A stretch of DNA of 64,000 bases. It comes from Pyropia yezoensis. Taxonomy: Eukaryota > Rhodophyta > Bangiophyceae > Bangiales > Bangiaceae. The stretch's first letter is position 1. Every line of letters starts with the position of its first letter. This document shows positions 1 through 10,600 of this stretch, one piece after another. Location: the NCBI GenBank assembly GCA_009829735.1, contig CM020620.1, positions 17,442,354 through 17,506,353 on the forward strand. The letters are read 5' to 3'. Position numbers and translations under genes: made by a program. The notes below the pieces were generated by a model. It was not told where the DNA came from. It saw only the letters and a list, made by a program, of their open reading frames with translations, and did no database searches.

Positions 1-389
1 GCATTGGGGCTATTATGCCCCAGCCAGCCCCACTTGGGCGTGGCAAACGTCGCGCGAGCCGGGCGTACTCGCCTCCTCGCCGTCGTCGCCGACACTCGCG
101 GCGCTCTCCCTCCGTGTCGGAAGACGAGTTGTCTTACTCCGTCTCGGAGTCCTCTACCCCGTCGGAGACGGAGTCTGTCCAGCGGCTGCGTCGCAAACTT
201 GCGCGCAAGACCAGGCAGAAGAGTAGCCACGGTCGGCGCCACTTGCGCGACCGTGAAGGGCGCGACGGTTCCGACTTGGAGCCGCCGCCCCTTCCAACGA
301 GTGGAGACCGTTATCGACGTGGGTCTCGCCGCTCGCCTCCACGTGAGGGCGAGGGCCGTGGAGTGGGAGAGTCTAGCATGCGTGCCTAG
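1..389 (+). other. Arg/Ser-rich open stretch at the window edge
   Basis: The frame is open from the left edge to a stop at 387-389. It reads as an Arg/Ser-rich, basic sequence with an acidic Ser/Glu patch. It lies on the opposite strand to the integrase remnant at 501-1496, downstream of its C-terminus. That is where families A and B in this window carry their antisense frame. It could be the tail of such a frame or chance coding in GC-rich DNA. No domain is recognisable. Confidence 0.25.
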
Positions 390-500
390 TTGGCAGCTGC
401 CTTGGTTGTGAGAGTGTGAGGGTTAGGGCTGTAGTTAAAAGCCACTCTGCGTACCACTTCGACTTGAAGCACTCTCTTGGCACTGTTGCTCGGCCTTCCC

Positions 501-1496
501 TCACGTTGAGGGAGGGCTGTTAGGGTCTATCTCATTCCGGGCACAGTATGCCCGGACCTTCTCAGTGGGAAGGTCCTCCACATACTCCCACGTATCATCC
601 TTGGCTTTGTAGCCAAACCAACGCACCCTCAACATGAGGCGGTTAGTATCCTCATCCCATCCGTGGTCGATGAACTTATCGAGCACGTACTCCTGCGGGC
701 CCTGTTTGGCCGCAGGCAGCGAGGGGAGGCGCCACGCTTCCAGCGCCCGCGCCCAAGCTGGGTCGCCTGCAGGCGGTGGTGCAACTTTGACCACGTCCTG
801 TCCGTTCACTGTGCGGACCCCATCGTCACTTTCGATGGTGAAGCGCCGCCCATCAGTACGAAGGACCTGGTACGGCCCCTGAGTCTGGAATACCAACTTA
901 CCCCCAGTTGGGGTGTGTGAGTGAACCAGCACCCAGTCACCCTGTTCGGGGACATGCTTAGCATTGCGCACCTTTTTGTCAAAGGTACGCTTGTAGCGCT
1001 TTTGTGCTTTGTCCATCTCAGCCCTGACTTTAGGGATGAGGTGTTCAAGCCTAGCAGCGAACTCCGCCTTACTCTCAGTAGGAGTAGGCGTACTGCCACT
1101 ATCCTCCCTAGTTGGGAGCGACCGCCGCACAGCAATAGACCGCACGCGACGGGGGGTCACAAAAGCGAGGGGTACTTTCCCGGTAGATGAGTGAACCTGC
1201 GAATTGTAGGCAGTGGTAAGAATAGAAATGTATTGGTCCCACGTTTTCACGTGCTCACTCACATAGTGGCGCAGCTGCCTAACAATAGTTTTGTTGAAGC
1301 GCTCCTTAACGAGGGCCCTTGAACGGGGCCCTCCCCTATACGGTTGTTGGCGTATAGGGGGTACAACGGGTTTCAACTCGATCCGGTGTTGGGTGGCTCT
1401 CATGAGTCCCAACTGACCATCCAACAACTTGTGATATTGGTCCAAGAGGCGTTCAACTTGAACCCTCAACCTGGGTGGAACACCCTCCATGTTCAT
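501..1496 (-). CDS. gypsy pol remnant: RT leader, integrase C-terminus and chromodomain
   Basis: The first residues match the stretch just before reverse transcriptase in gypsy polyproteins (HRIELKP, QPYRGGPRSR). The rest matches the end of integrase: the AYNSQVHSSTGKVPLAFVTP region, the GDWVLVHSH domain and a chromo-like end with RVRWFGYKAKDDTWEYVEDL. The same layout ends pol in elements A1 and A2 here. It is a fossil and cannot be functional as it stands. The chromodomain indicates a chromovirus-type gypsy lineage. Confidence 0.75.
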   Translation of the reverse strand: MNMEGVPPRLRVQVERLLDQYHKLLDGQLGLMRATQHRIELKPVVPPIRQQPYRGGPRSRALVKERFNKTIVRQLRHYVSEHVKTWDQYISILTTAYNSQVHSSTGKVPLAFVTPRRVRSIAVRRSLPTREDSGSTPTPTESKAEFAARLEHLIPKVRAEMDKAQKRYKRTFDKKVRNAKHVPEQGDWVLVHSHTPTGGKLVFQTQGPYQVLRTDGRRFTIESDDGVRTVNGQDVVKVAPPPAGDPAWARALEAWRLPSLPAAKQGPQEYVLDKFIDHGWDEDTNRLMLRVRWFGYKAKDDTWEYVEDLPTEKVRAYCARNEIDPNSPPST

Positions 1497-2167
1497 ATGG
1501 GGACGAGGAGAGGCGGCCGACTTAGCTTGGTGCTTCTCTTTTCCGGACTTCGGGTCGCTACTCGCGCCCGCGTTGAGGGTGACCGCTACTGCCGGTCCCT
1601 CATGTTGGTCGATATAGCCGAACTTGGCTCCCGATCAAAAATACTTTCTTTGAGGGTGGCCGGGGTAGCAACTTGCTACGACCCCTGTCACAGGCTCGAG
1701 CCCATCACCGACGAGTGAAGGTCCGCCGTCCTCCACCCGCCTAGTTGGCGACGGCCTTATGCCGAAGTTGAATCCAACCCGAGTGGATCTCGCGGGGACA
1801 GTCCTCTCACCTTGGGACGTTCCCTTTGAGTGTACCACCCGGTGGCCGAAGTGCGAACCACGGGTCCGAGGAAGACCCTCAGGGTGAACACCCGACTGGG
1901 TCGGGGTGGCGTACCGCCCGCACCGATACCCACGGCCCTGCTGGCTGGAGTGCCTCTAGCACCTCCGCGACCCCAGGTACACCCTGTGTCTGGCCAGTAT
2001 TCAAAGGCGCCGGAGTGAAGTCGTCACCGGAGAGTTTCCCGAACGTCGGGAGGTCCGATCCAGCCGTGTTGGCTGACGATCCACACGACACAGTCCAAGA
2101 CCACCGTTCCTCTGAGCCAGAGGGCCCCCTACACCCGGGTGCACCCGGAGGTAAAGTTCACCTCTGT

Positions 2168-2184
2168 CCCCTGCTGCTCCACCA
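2168..2184 (-). other. primer-binding-site-like sequence of element G
   Basis: On the minus strand this reads TGGTGGAGCAGCAGGGG. The same 17 bases directly follow the 5' LTRs of A1, A2 and B. It marks where the 5' LTR of element G should end (about 2189 on the plus strand). Confidence 0.6.
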
Positions 2185-2599
2185 AATCTGGCAAAAACCA
2201 CATGCACACACGGCACCCAAGTTGGGGCGGTGTGCAAGGGCTGCCTCCCGTGTCGGGGGAACCGGAAGAAGTGCAAGTCGCACACACTCTGTCCCTGTTG
2301 TGGGGCAAACCCCCCACGGACAAACAAGAGGATGGTGTGTGGTCCAACAGTTTCTTCGTCGGGACGGGGACGCAGGGCCAAGCCCCGCTGTCCCTCCCCT
2401 TATCCCCCCAGGGTCCACTCAGAATCTCGCCACTCAGAATCTCCCACCCCAGCACCTGCCCACCGGGCCACACGAAAATTCAAGACGATAAATGCAGAAA
2501 ACCCTCAAATCCAAGTTGGATTTACTACTAAGCTAACTATCCCAAACTTAGGGAATATGGACCCAAATGCAGGGGGAGGAACGGATCAGGCTAGTGGCC

Positions 2600-4326
2600 T
2601 GCCGCCCCTTGCATGGCACGTGTTGCCCCCCTACCTGGGGGTCAATACTGCCACATGCTGGACCCGTGCCGCTGTGAAGGGGTGGAGCGACGGGAGGACA
2701 TATAAGGGAGCCCTTACCAGGTCTCGAATGAAGCCGGCCCTTCGCGTCACATTGCGCGTTGCGCACCTCGCTACGGGTGACGCGCAGCTGTTGCCGTACG
2801 AGGGGAAGGCATGGACGGCCAGCTAGTCGGCAACTGACCCCGCTGTCGGGGGTCTTGGTTCGTGCCCCTCTTCCCGCACAAGCCGACCGCCCCCCGCTCC
2901 CCTCCCCCGCCCACCCCCCCGTGCACGCCCCAGACGGGCGAGTCCACCTTACCGCTCACTTGTCGGCCGCCAGCTGCGCGGCAGACGCGCGGACGTGGTC
3001 GCGACGACGGGGCGGGTAGATCCCGCACCACGCGCGCGCGCCGGCCGCGCCGCCGCCGTCGCGACGCGGCCGGGCGGCGAGCCGCCCCACCACCGCCGCC
3101 GCGGTGACGCCCCCGCATCGCCGTCTGACGTGGCAAAGTTCACTCCAGCCCGCCGCTTGGAAGGCGACGGCAGTGGGGACGGGGCGCTGCCGCCGTCGCC
3201 TTCGCTGACAAGGCTGGTGCCGACGTCTCTAACGCGGCCGCCGCCACCGCGGTCGCCGTCTCCGCCGCCGCCACCCCCACCGCCACCGCCGTCACCGCCA
3301 CCGCCGACGCTGCTACCGACGCCGCCGCCACCACTACTTTCACCGTCGCTTCCGTCGCGGACGCCGCGGCCGCGGCCGCCAGAGCCGTCACAGCCGCCGC
3401 CGCCGCCGCCGCCGCCGCCACCGCCGCTGCTGCTGCCGCTGCCGCTGCCGCTGCCGCCAACACCACCGTTGCTGCCCGGCGGGGCGCGTCCGCCCTTCGT
3501 CACGGGCAGGTGGGACGCCCACAGGGAAGCTGCGGCGGTGGCCGCCCCGCGGCAGCCCCCGCCGGCGCCCAGGCGCGACGGTGGGTGCCAGTTGCGGCGC
3601 CCCCGCCGTCGCGATCGTCCCTGCCCCCCCCCCCCCCGGACTGGGGAGCGTGGGGAGGGGGGACGACGCCGCGCATGTGGACGCGAATGCGGATGCGGAG
3701 CGCATTCCCGGCGTACACCGGCACTCGCGTCCCAGGGATTGGTGCACATGCAGACAACGGGGCTGGGACAAGGACGCGGGAAGGAGGGGCTGGGGGGAGG
3801 GCAGCGGGGGTAGGTTGACACAGCCGCCCCGGGGTGGCCGGTGGGGGGGAGTGGGGAGCAGGGGTGGGTGGACACAGCCGCCCCGGTGGGGGTGGCAGGA
3901 GTCGTCGAGAGCAGCACCGTTGGAGCAGCAATCGACGCAGATGCAGGCCCTACGGTACGAGGTGGGGTCCGGCGGCGGGTGCGGTCGACCCCACGTTGGG
4001 TGGCGGCGTAGGTGGTGTCCCATGCTTTGCCACAGCACCCGGCAGGGGTGGGCGGTGGGGGTGCCCGCCCACCCGCCGAGCGTGACGCGTTTTGGCGCCT
4101 CCGAGTGGCGCCCGTGCCGTCGCCTACGGATGGCAACGGGACGAGGAGCGGGGTGCAACGCGCGGCTCGCTGCCGCCGCCGGGCGCATGTGGCACCCCGC
4201 GTGCGTCATCCACGTGTCGTGGGGGCCGCCCCGCGGGGCCGGCCAGCCCGGAAACGAGCGGATGGCGAGCGGCGTCCCAGGACGCTGAGCCGCTCTGCGT
4301 GGGCACGCACATCCCACGTCCATGCG
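2600..4326. other. GC-rich low-complexity stretch without a supported gene
   Basis: This stretch is very GC-rich, with CCG/CCACCG triplet runs, a C homopolymer near 3620 and near-repeated phrases such as GACACAGCCGCCCCGG at about 3818-3885. Long open frames exist on both strands, but they encode only Pro, Ala, Gly or Arg runs, as expected from base composition. I see no domain or splice structure. Confidence 0.5.
3230..3470. repeat. CCG/CCACCG triplet-rich tract
   Basis: A run of CCG, CCA and CTG triplets reads as poly-Pro on the plus strand and poly-Ala or poly-Gly on the minus strand. It explains the long shadow frames here. Confidence 0.8.
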
Positions 4327-4389
4327 AAAGTGGCCGTTTATTCAGATGGCTGCACGCGGGTGCAGCCCCCTCCCCCTCCCCCCGCACCC
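4327..4389. repeat. left copy of a 63-bp direct repeat flanking the Copia element
   Basis: It begins AAAGTGGCCGTTTATTCAG and ends CCCGCACCC directly against the Copia LTR. The right copy at 22455-22517 starts at the base after the other LTR; I see one difference. It is far longer than the usual 5-bp Copia target duplication. Confidence 0.85.
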
Positions 4390-4609
4390 TGTTGCATGGA
4401 ACGTTGTCTTTATGGCACTGGCCCCCTCGGCCGTACGCCGTCGCCCCTATGTAGGCGCCAGCGCACCATAATCCTGACCCGATCGTACAGAACGATCGGA
4501 GCAGACGGACCTACCGGTCCTCGGCGGACACGCTGTCACACCGCTAAATCTCCCCACGCATAAGTCCGCATTCCGGGGCAAGCCCGGCCGTAAGACCTGG
4601 GCTCCAACA
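4390..4609 (-). repeat. 3' LTR of the Copia element
   Basis: 220 bp, nearly identical to 22235-22454. On the plus strand it starts TGTTGCATGGAACG and ends GGGCTCCAACA. Confidence 0.92.
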
Positions 4610-4618
4610 CTCCCCCAC
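4610..4618 (-). other. polypurine tract of the Copia element
   Basis: GTGGGGGAG on the minus strand directly abuts the 3' LTR start TGTTGG. This is the expected plus-strand primer for the element. Confidence 0.7.
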
Positions 4619-4672
4619 GGACGGGCTGCACCCGCTACTCGCGGGCACACCCACCTACAGAGGTATGACGAC

Positions 4673-4919
4673 TCACTCGCCCACCGCCACAACCCCCAAA
4701 ATCAACCGAAACGCCTTGAAGGACGGCCCCGGCCGTGCCTTGGTGAAGCCGTCCGCCGGCATCTCCCCCGTCGGCACATACACCAACAGGACCTCCCCGT
4801 TCGCCACCGCGCTCCTCACGTGGTGGTAGCGCACGTCGACGTGCTTAGTGCATGAGGATGACGAGGGTTGGCCAGCCATGGTAATGCACGCCTGGTTGTC
4901 CTCGACCAACACCACTGGG
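4673..4919 (-). CDS. Copia RNase H, C-terminal part
   Basis: The sequence has the typical Copia RNase H ending: VEDNQACITMAG, then TKHVDVRYHHVR and ADGFTKA. It continues the frame that leaves off at 18127, the two parts being separated by gypsy A1. The family role is degrading RNA in the RNA-DNA hybrid during reverse transcription. Confidence 0.9.
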
Positions 4920-4924
4920 CCGCT
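4920..4924. repeat. target duplication CCGCT of gypsy A1 (left copy)
   Basis: CCGCT is repeated at 18122-18126, directly after the 3' LTR. It fixes the exact borders of A1 within the Copia element. Confidence 0.88.
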
Positions 4925-5501
4925 CGTAGCATGCCTGGCCCCGACTTGGCGCCGACCCGGGGCTACAACCAGAGGGCACCAGGTGCCAGAACACGGCCGC
5001 CGTGTGTTGATGGTTGGCGGCCGTGGCCCGTGCCCGGCACTGGGATGCGGTGGACTACGCTATCCACACGTGAGAGAGGGATTTCTGATGGGTTTTTGCA
5101 TACTTGTGAGGGACTTGATTTGAGAGAATTTGAGTGTGAGATTAGTGAGTGGGAATAGAATTAGTAGTGATAGTGGCCCCCGACCTGACGAGGTTAGACT
5201 CGGGTCGGGGCCACTCGGGGTTATGGGGGGGGGGGGGCTACCTGGCCAGCGTGCCGAGGCTCCCCCAGATGCACGTTAAGAGGGACAGCGAGGCGCCCTT
5301 GGCCCGCGCCCTCAGGAAAAAGACAACTGCGCGTTTGCTTTCCTCTTCCCCGTGTGCACTACCGTGCGTATCTGTTTGCTCTGCGAGCAGGCACGTGAGG
5401 CAACAGGCATACCATTCTCGTAGTTCCCCTTTCTGTGTTACCTGTCCCTTTCCCCCGAGGGATATTGACACGTGTCTGAGAGGATCGAGTTTTATACCAC
5501 A
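4925..5501 (+). repeat. 5' LTR of gypsy A1
   Basis: 577 bp, the same length as both LTRs of A2, ending TATACCACA. It contains a strong inverted repeat at 5172-5215 (AGTGGCCCC with GGGGCCACT arms) and then a run of 13 G. Both features recur in the A2 LTRs. Confidence 0.93.
5172..5215 (+). promoter_or_regulatory. LTR hairpin followed by a 13-G run
   Basis: The arms AGTGGCCCCCGACC and GGTCGGGGCCACT enclose a short loop. A run of 13 G follows at about 5225-5237. Copies occur at about 38564-38630 and 47620-47686, and the G-run has the same length in all three. The role is unknown; termination, packaging or G-quadruplex formation are possibilities. Confidence 0.5.
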
Positions 5502-5505
5502 TATT

Positions 5506-5522
5506 TGGTGGAGCAGCAGGGG
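5506..5522 (+). other. primer-binding site of gypsy A1
   Basis: TGGTGGAGCAGCAGGGG lies four bases after the 5' LTR. It should pair with a tRNA 3' end reading CCCCTGCTGCTCCACCA. The same site is found in A2 and B, and in reverse orientation in element G. Confidence 0.75.
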
Positions 5523-5711
5523 AGTCGGAGTGTTTGAGAAGAGACATTTGGGAGCAGCGGTTGGGTTGTTCCTGTTCTGTCTTTTTCTGTGGTTTGGGAA
5601 TTATTTGCACCCGTTCACGGGAATCCCATTCCTGGCTCTCCAACCCCTCTCTTGTGGTCTTGCGATCTTTGGACACGCAGGCAACTGGACTGTGGCTGTC
5701 AAGAGACCGGC

Positions 5712-7469
5712 ATGGCTACCCTCCCTGGCACGACGGTACCCGAAGGGGTAGACCCCGCGTCCCTTGACGCATCCCTGGTCACCGCGGGGGACGGTGGCCA
5801 TCCCGGCGTTCTCCCCACGGGTGAAGCAGACCTGGGTGTGACATCCGGTAGCGGACTGGAGTCTTCAGGCGGCCAAGCACCTCCTGCTCCTGTTCCTCCG
5901 GCTGTTCCTCCTGTGGGAGCCACCCCGGGGTCAACGGCGTTTGAGTCCACTCGCAGCAGACGTCTCCCTCCTGTCGGTTCTACTCCTCAGCCTCCAGGGA
6001 TAGCCCCTGGTGTGTTCACTCCGGGACCCACACACGGCAGGTGGGTGTATACACCTCTTCCTGTGGGCACTAGCAGTGCCAGAGGCACCGCTGTGACTGG
6101 TTGCACGGGTCTCCCTGAGACCTCGACTCCTGGGACCGGCTCAGCTTTTCCTCCCCTTGCATCCTATGGGGCGGGGAGCTCTAAGACCGGTAACCGGAGT
6201 AGCCGAAGGCGTCGGCGTCGTCGCCGTCGCTCTAGCACCAGCGAGACCAGTTCCTCCAGCTCTGAGGAGGGATATGACTGGGATGCATCTCCCGGTCCCC
6301 GGCGCAGGCTAGTCGAGTCTGACTTCCCTGCCCACCAAGTGGGAGATGCCACCCTGAACAAGGTCACGTATTGGGGTAACTACCGGCTGGAGAACCAAGA
6401 CCAAGGTTACACTCGGAAAATGGCTAAGAAGATGGCATCCCTGAACCGGCGAATGCAGCCGAGCTTCGGGGGACATCCTAATTTTTCCGGGAAGAGACCA
6501 GCGCTTGTCTTTGCCTTCCTGTGCCGGTTTGTCAAGGCATGCAATGACAACGATGTGTCCGAGGGCAAGGCTCTCTACCTCCTGGTTAACTTCATGACCG
6601 GAGAAGCGGAACAGCGGCTTGCACAGGTTCTACCAGACTCTGCCGGACACATTGTCGGGCGTACCGTTGGGAGTTATACGGAAGCGGTCAACTGGCTCCT
6701 GTCCAACTACGCTGACGCGGACTCCCTGCGTAAAGCAGTCGGCAGGCTGAACCGGGTAACAATGGAGAGACAAGAGACTCCAGAGGCCTTCGACCGTCGT
6801 GTCCGGGAGATGAGCGATGCTTGTGGCAACGTTTACCCTGAGGACAGGCTCAAGATGATCTTCTCGGAAGGGCTTCCTGAATATCTTCAAGTGGATGGGG
6901 AGAACTACAACCAGGAACATCAAGAACATACCTTCCAGCAGTTGATGGCCTACACCCAGGGCAAGTACCGGCAAGCCAAGGCCCTCCAGGCTCCCATGGT
7001 ATCAGCTCCCAAGCCGTTGTCGCGAGTTCGTCCCGGACCCGACAAGTATAAGGGAGGTGATAGCCCTGTACCGGTACTAGCAGTTGGCGAGGCCTCACCC
7101 GTGGGGTCAGGGGGCAAGTGGGGCGGCTTCGCTTCTAAGGAGCAACCTTCCCTGGTCGCCCCCAAGCAGGTCAATAACCAGCGGTTCCGGTCTTGCTGGC
7201 TGTGCCAGAAGGAGGACCACATGTCCTACCAGTGCCCGACCATTCCCAAGGATCTCCAGGAGAAACTCAAGCGTCAAGTACTGGTGTTTGCGAAGGCGAT
7301 CAACTGGGCTGACCGGCGAGCACCCTCCAAGATGGACAAGGCACAGGTACACGCAATCCGAGGGGCAACCTTACAGAGCATCACGGAGGCTCTGGCAAGG
7401 GAAGCTCCTACGGACTTTGACCTGGAGACCGAAACCTCTAAGGACTCCTCCGACCCGGGAAACGAGTAG
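5712..7469 (+). CDS. gag of gypsy A1
   Basis: The start is the ATG at 5712 (MATLPGTTVPEG), 190 bases after the primer site and shared with A2. The N-terminal third is rich in Pro, Thr, Gly and Ser and ends in an Arg block followed by a Ser/Glu block. Then comes the conserved capsid-like part (LVNFMTGEAEQRLAQ, RETPEAFDRRVREM style helices). Near the C-terminus is one CCHC zinc knuckle, CWLCQKEDHMSYQC. The reading frame is open throughout. Gag would form the particle and bind the element RNA. Confidence 0.9.
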   Translation: MATLPGTTVPEGVDPASLDASLVTAGDGGHPGVLPTGEADLGVTSGSGLESSGGQAPPAPVPPAVPPVGATPGSTAFESTRSRRLPPVGSTPQPPGIAPGVFTPGPTHGRWVYTPLPVGTSSARGTAVTGCTGLPETSTPGTGSAFPPLASYGAGSSKTGNRSSRRRRRRRRRSSTSETSSSSSEEGYDWDASPGPRRRLVESDFPAHQVGDATLNKVTYWGNYRLENQDQGYTRKMAKKMASLNRRMQPSFGGHPNFSGKRPALVFAFLCRFVKACNDNDVSEGKALYLLVNFMTGEAEQRLAQVLPDSAGHIVGRTVGSYTEAVNWLLSNYADADSLRKAVGRLNRVTMERQETPEAFDRRVREMSDACGNVYPEDRLKMIFSEGLPEYLQVDGENYNQEHQEHTFQQLMAYTQGKYRQAKALQAPMVSAPKPLSRVRPGPDKYKGGDSPVPVLAVGEASPVGSGGKWGGFASKEQPSLVAPKQVNNQRFRSCWLCQKEDHMSYQCPTIPKDLQEKLKRQVLVFAKAINWADRRAPSKMDKAQVHAIRGATLQSITEALAREAPTDFDLETETSKDSSDPGNE

Positions 7470-7635
7470 GGCAGGCGCTCTCCCCAAGTGTCTTCCCGAA
7501 CCTCCAACGGCAGGGTACTTCTACCTGTTCTCCCCTTGCGTGCCGGGAGAAAGGACGGCAGTTACCTGCTCAACTGGTAGCCGCCTGGACACCCTGTTTG
7601 GTCAAGGGGACCTTGCTCGTCCTGTGTAAGGAAAA

Positions 7636-10600
7636 CCTCAAGATTAATGCTCGTATGCGTGTGGGGGATAGCCTCCCCCAAGCTGCTACGCCGGTGGTTG
7701 ACACGGGAGCCGGACCAAGCGTCATCACTGAGAACCTGTTACCTCCGGGCTGGCGTTGACATGCCTGGAGAGCGCCTACCAAAACCCACATTGTCGACGC
7801 ATCAGGTCAAACCCTACGACCGCTGGGCCGCCTTCCCGTCGCCATCTATGTCAACAATGAACCAATGCTTTTTCCCTTTCTAGTAGTCAAGACCCTATCA
7901 ATCCCCCTTATCCTAGGCTGGGACTTCCAGAAGCAGCATGTCAAGAGCATCCTCCCCGGAGAAGGGAAGGTGCAGTTCAACCATGGGTTTGTGTCACCGG
8001 TATTGGAGCATCTGGACGCCAAGGTTCGTGTAGCCAAGAACAAGAGGGAACGCATCCCACCCTCTACCTTGAATCTCTTCAAACCGGTGCTCCCACCTCC
8101 TCGCTCGGAGACCAAGGTTGAAGTAACGACCCGGATTGCAGGTCAATGCCTGATCTTTGGACGTCAGGAATTTCTGGCGAAACACCGGTTATACTTGGCC
8201 CACGGACATCACAAGAAGGTAGAAAGGCACAACACGTTCTCGGTGCTGATCGTCAACGTGAGCCGGAAGCTAATAACCCTCGCCTAGGGCACCCGAGTTG
8301 GTACAGCAGAGCCTTACCGGGGGTCCGCCCGTGCTATGAGCAAGGAAGACCTCTTGAACCTGCAACAAGGGCTGGCATCCAACTTGACGGCCTTAGACGT
8401 ACCTCCGAAACAAGAGCAGGCTGGCAGCACTACTCCGAAGCCCGAACAAGCACCACCCGGGATGCCGAAGGTCAAACAAGAAAATGTCCCTCCCGACTTG
8501 AAGGAGGCACTGGATAAGCTTCTCCAGGAATATCGGCACCTGTGGTCGGGAGAGCTGGGCAAGCTGGACGCCACTCTACACCGGATTCAACTCAAGCCGG
8601 AAGCTAAGCCAGTACACCTGCAACCATACCGGGCAGGACCTCATCGCCGGGATGAGATTGAGAAGCAGGTTAATAAGATGCTCAAGATGGATGTTATCGA
8701 GCCGTCTGATGGCGAGTGGGCCTTCCCGGTGGTAGTCGTCCCGAAAGCTGGCGGTCACTTTCGTTTCTGCGTTGAATACAGGCGCCTGAACGAGATAACC
8801 GTCAAGCATGTATATCCGATACCCCGGATGGATGATTGCATCGACTTTCTTGGTGATGCCACCCTCTTCTCGACGCTGGATTGTAATGCCGGTTACTGGC
8901 AGATCCCTCTGGCTGACGAGGACAAGGACAAGACCACCTTCACGTGCCACCTGGGACTATTCCGGTGCAAGCGTCTTCCTTTTGGTCTCACCAATGCTCC
9001 GGCCACCTTCCAAAGAGCCATCGACATCATCCTGTCGGGGCTAAGGTGGAGAACATGTTTGGTCTACCTGGACGACATTATAGTTTTCTCCAAGACCCCA
9101 GCGGAACACCTGGAGCACCTTCGAGATGTCCTGGCCCTCCTGTCCAAGGCTGGAGTTACCCTCAAGGCCGAGAAGTGCCACCTGTTTGAGACTGAGGTGG
9201 AGTACCTGGGGCACGTGCTGAGTCCGGGGGAGCTCCGAGTCAATGAGAAGAACATCAAGGCCCTCCGGCATGCATGGCAACCTAAAACCCAGACGGAGCT
9301 CAAGAGCTTCCTGGGTATGTGCAACGTCTACCGCCGGTTCGTACGGGACTATGCTCTGATTGTCCGGCCATTGACCAAGCTCACCAGCAAGAAGCTTCCC
9401 GCACAACTCCCGGTGTTCGACGAGAAGCAGACCGCGGCCTTCGAAGGGCTCAAGAAGCGCCTGACCACCACTCCAGTACTGGCGTTACCCAAGCGGGAGG
9501 GCCAGTTTGTTCTGAAGACTGATGCCTGTGGCGTCCAGGTGGGGTGCTCACTACTCCAGCAGCAACCTGATGGGCACTTCCTCCCGATAGGATACTACAG
9601 TCGCGTCCTGACTCCAGCCGAGAAGAATTATTCCACGACGGAGCGCGAGTGCTTGGCGGTCGTGTGGGCTTGCTTCCTGTTGCGTCCATATCTTGAAGGA
9701 CAGGAGTTCCTCATCCGGACGGACCACGCGAGCCTAAGGTGGCTGCTATGTATGGACAGCAGCCAAGGAATGGTCGCCCTGTGGCGCTTACGCCTTTCGG
9801 GGTTCAAGTACAAGGTGTGTACCAGAGCAGGGAGGGAGCACCACTGCGCTGACACCATGGCCCGGCTGGAGACTCCTGCAGCCGACACCGGTCCTATTCA
9901 GGAGGAAATACCTTGTTTCATCCTCCCGAATGTTGGACGTGGCTGGCATGCTCCCCTGTATGAGACACCTGAAGCTCATCAACCGGTGACCATTCACCGG
10001 ATGCTGGAGGCACAATTGACGGATCTTCAATGCTTGGAGCTTCGCCACCAAATGGACCTGAACCGGAACAGTCATTTCTCCGAGTCTACAGATGGACTCC
10101 TGGTACGGGTGTCACCCTTCGATGGGGCAACTCAAGTCTACGTACCCCGAAGTCTGCGAGCTGACATCCTACGCCTGGAGCACTCGTCTCCTCAGGCCGG
10201 ACATCCTGGCATCAATCGGATGTATGCTTCAATGCGACGACATTACTGTTGGGAAACCATGGCCAGCGACGTCCATAAGCACCTGGAGGCTTGTGTTTCT
10301 TGTGCAAGGAACCGGTTGTCCCAGAGGAAGAAGACTTCTAAGCTACGCCTATTCCCGGCGGCGGAGCCCTTTGCAAGCTTAAGCATGGACATTCTGGGGC
10401 CCTCACCTGAAACATGTAGCGAAAACATATACCCGCTCATCATTTGTGACCGGTTCTCCGAGTTCACTCGAGCAATCCCGCTGAGGACCATTACGGCTCT
10501 GGATGTCACGTCAGCCTTCTGCGAGTACTGGATAGCTGCCTACGGCCCTCCAGACTCCGTCTTAACAGACAATGGCCCCCAGTTTGCATCCCTGTTCTTC

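Larger units (their letters stand above)
1..2600 (-). mobile_element. Ty3/gypsy chromodomain element, broken (element G)
   Basis: This is a minus-strand gypsy fossil. It has a primer-binding-site-like stretch at 2168-2184 and, below it, a poorly preserved leader/gag zone (about 1500-2160). A pol remnant follows at 501-1496. The LTR should lie above 2188, starting about 2189 on the plus strand; its outer end is not resolvable, so 2600 is approximate. No second LTR is visible before the window edge. Several breaks, old, with much of pol missing. Confidence 0.6.

Noticed and set aside
2949-4323. Long overlapping frames on both strands
   Set aside because: Triplet repeats give open frames in all phases here. 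The products are poly-Ala, poly-Gly or poly-Pro without any domain.
5589-5711. Upstream extension of gypsy A gag before the ATG at 5712
   Set aside because: It begins at a non-ATG codon and covers the leader. The ATG at 5712 is shared with A2 and starts the conserved protein.
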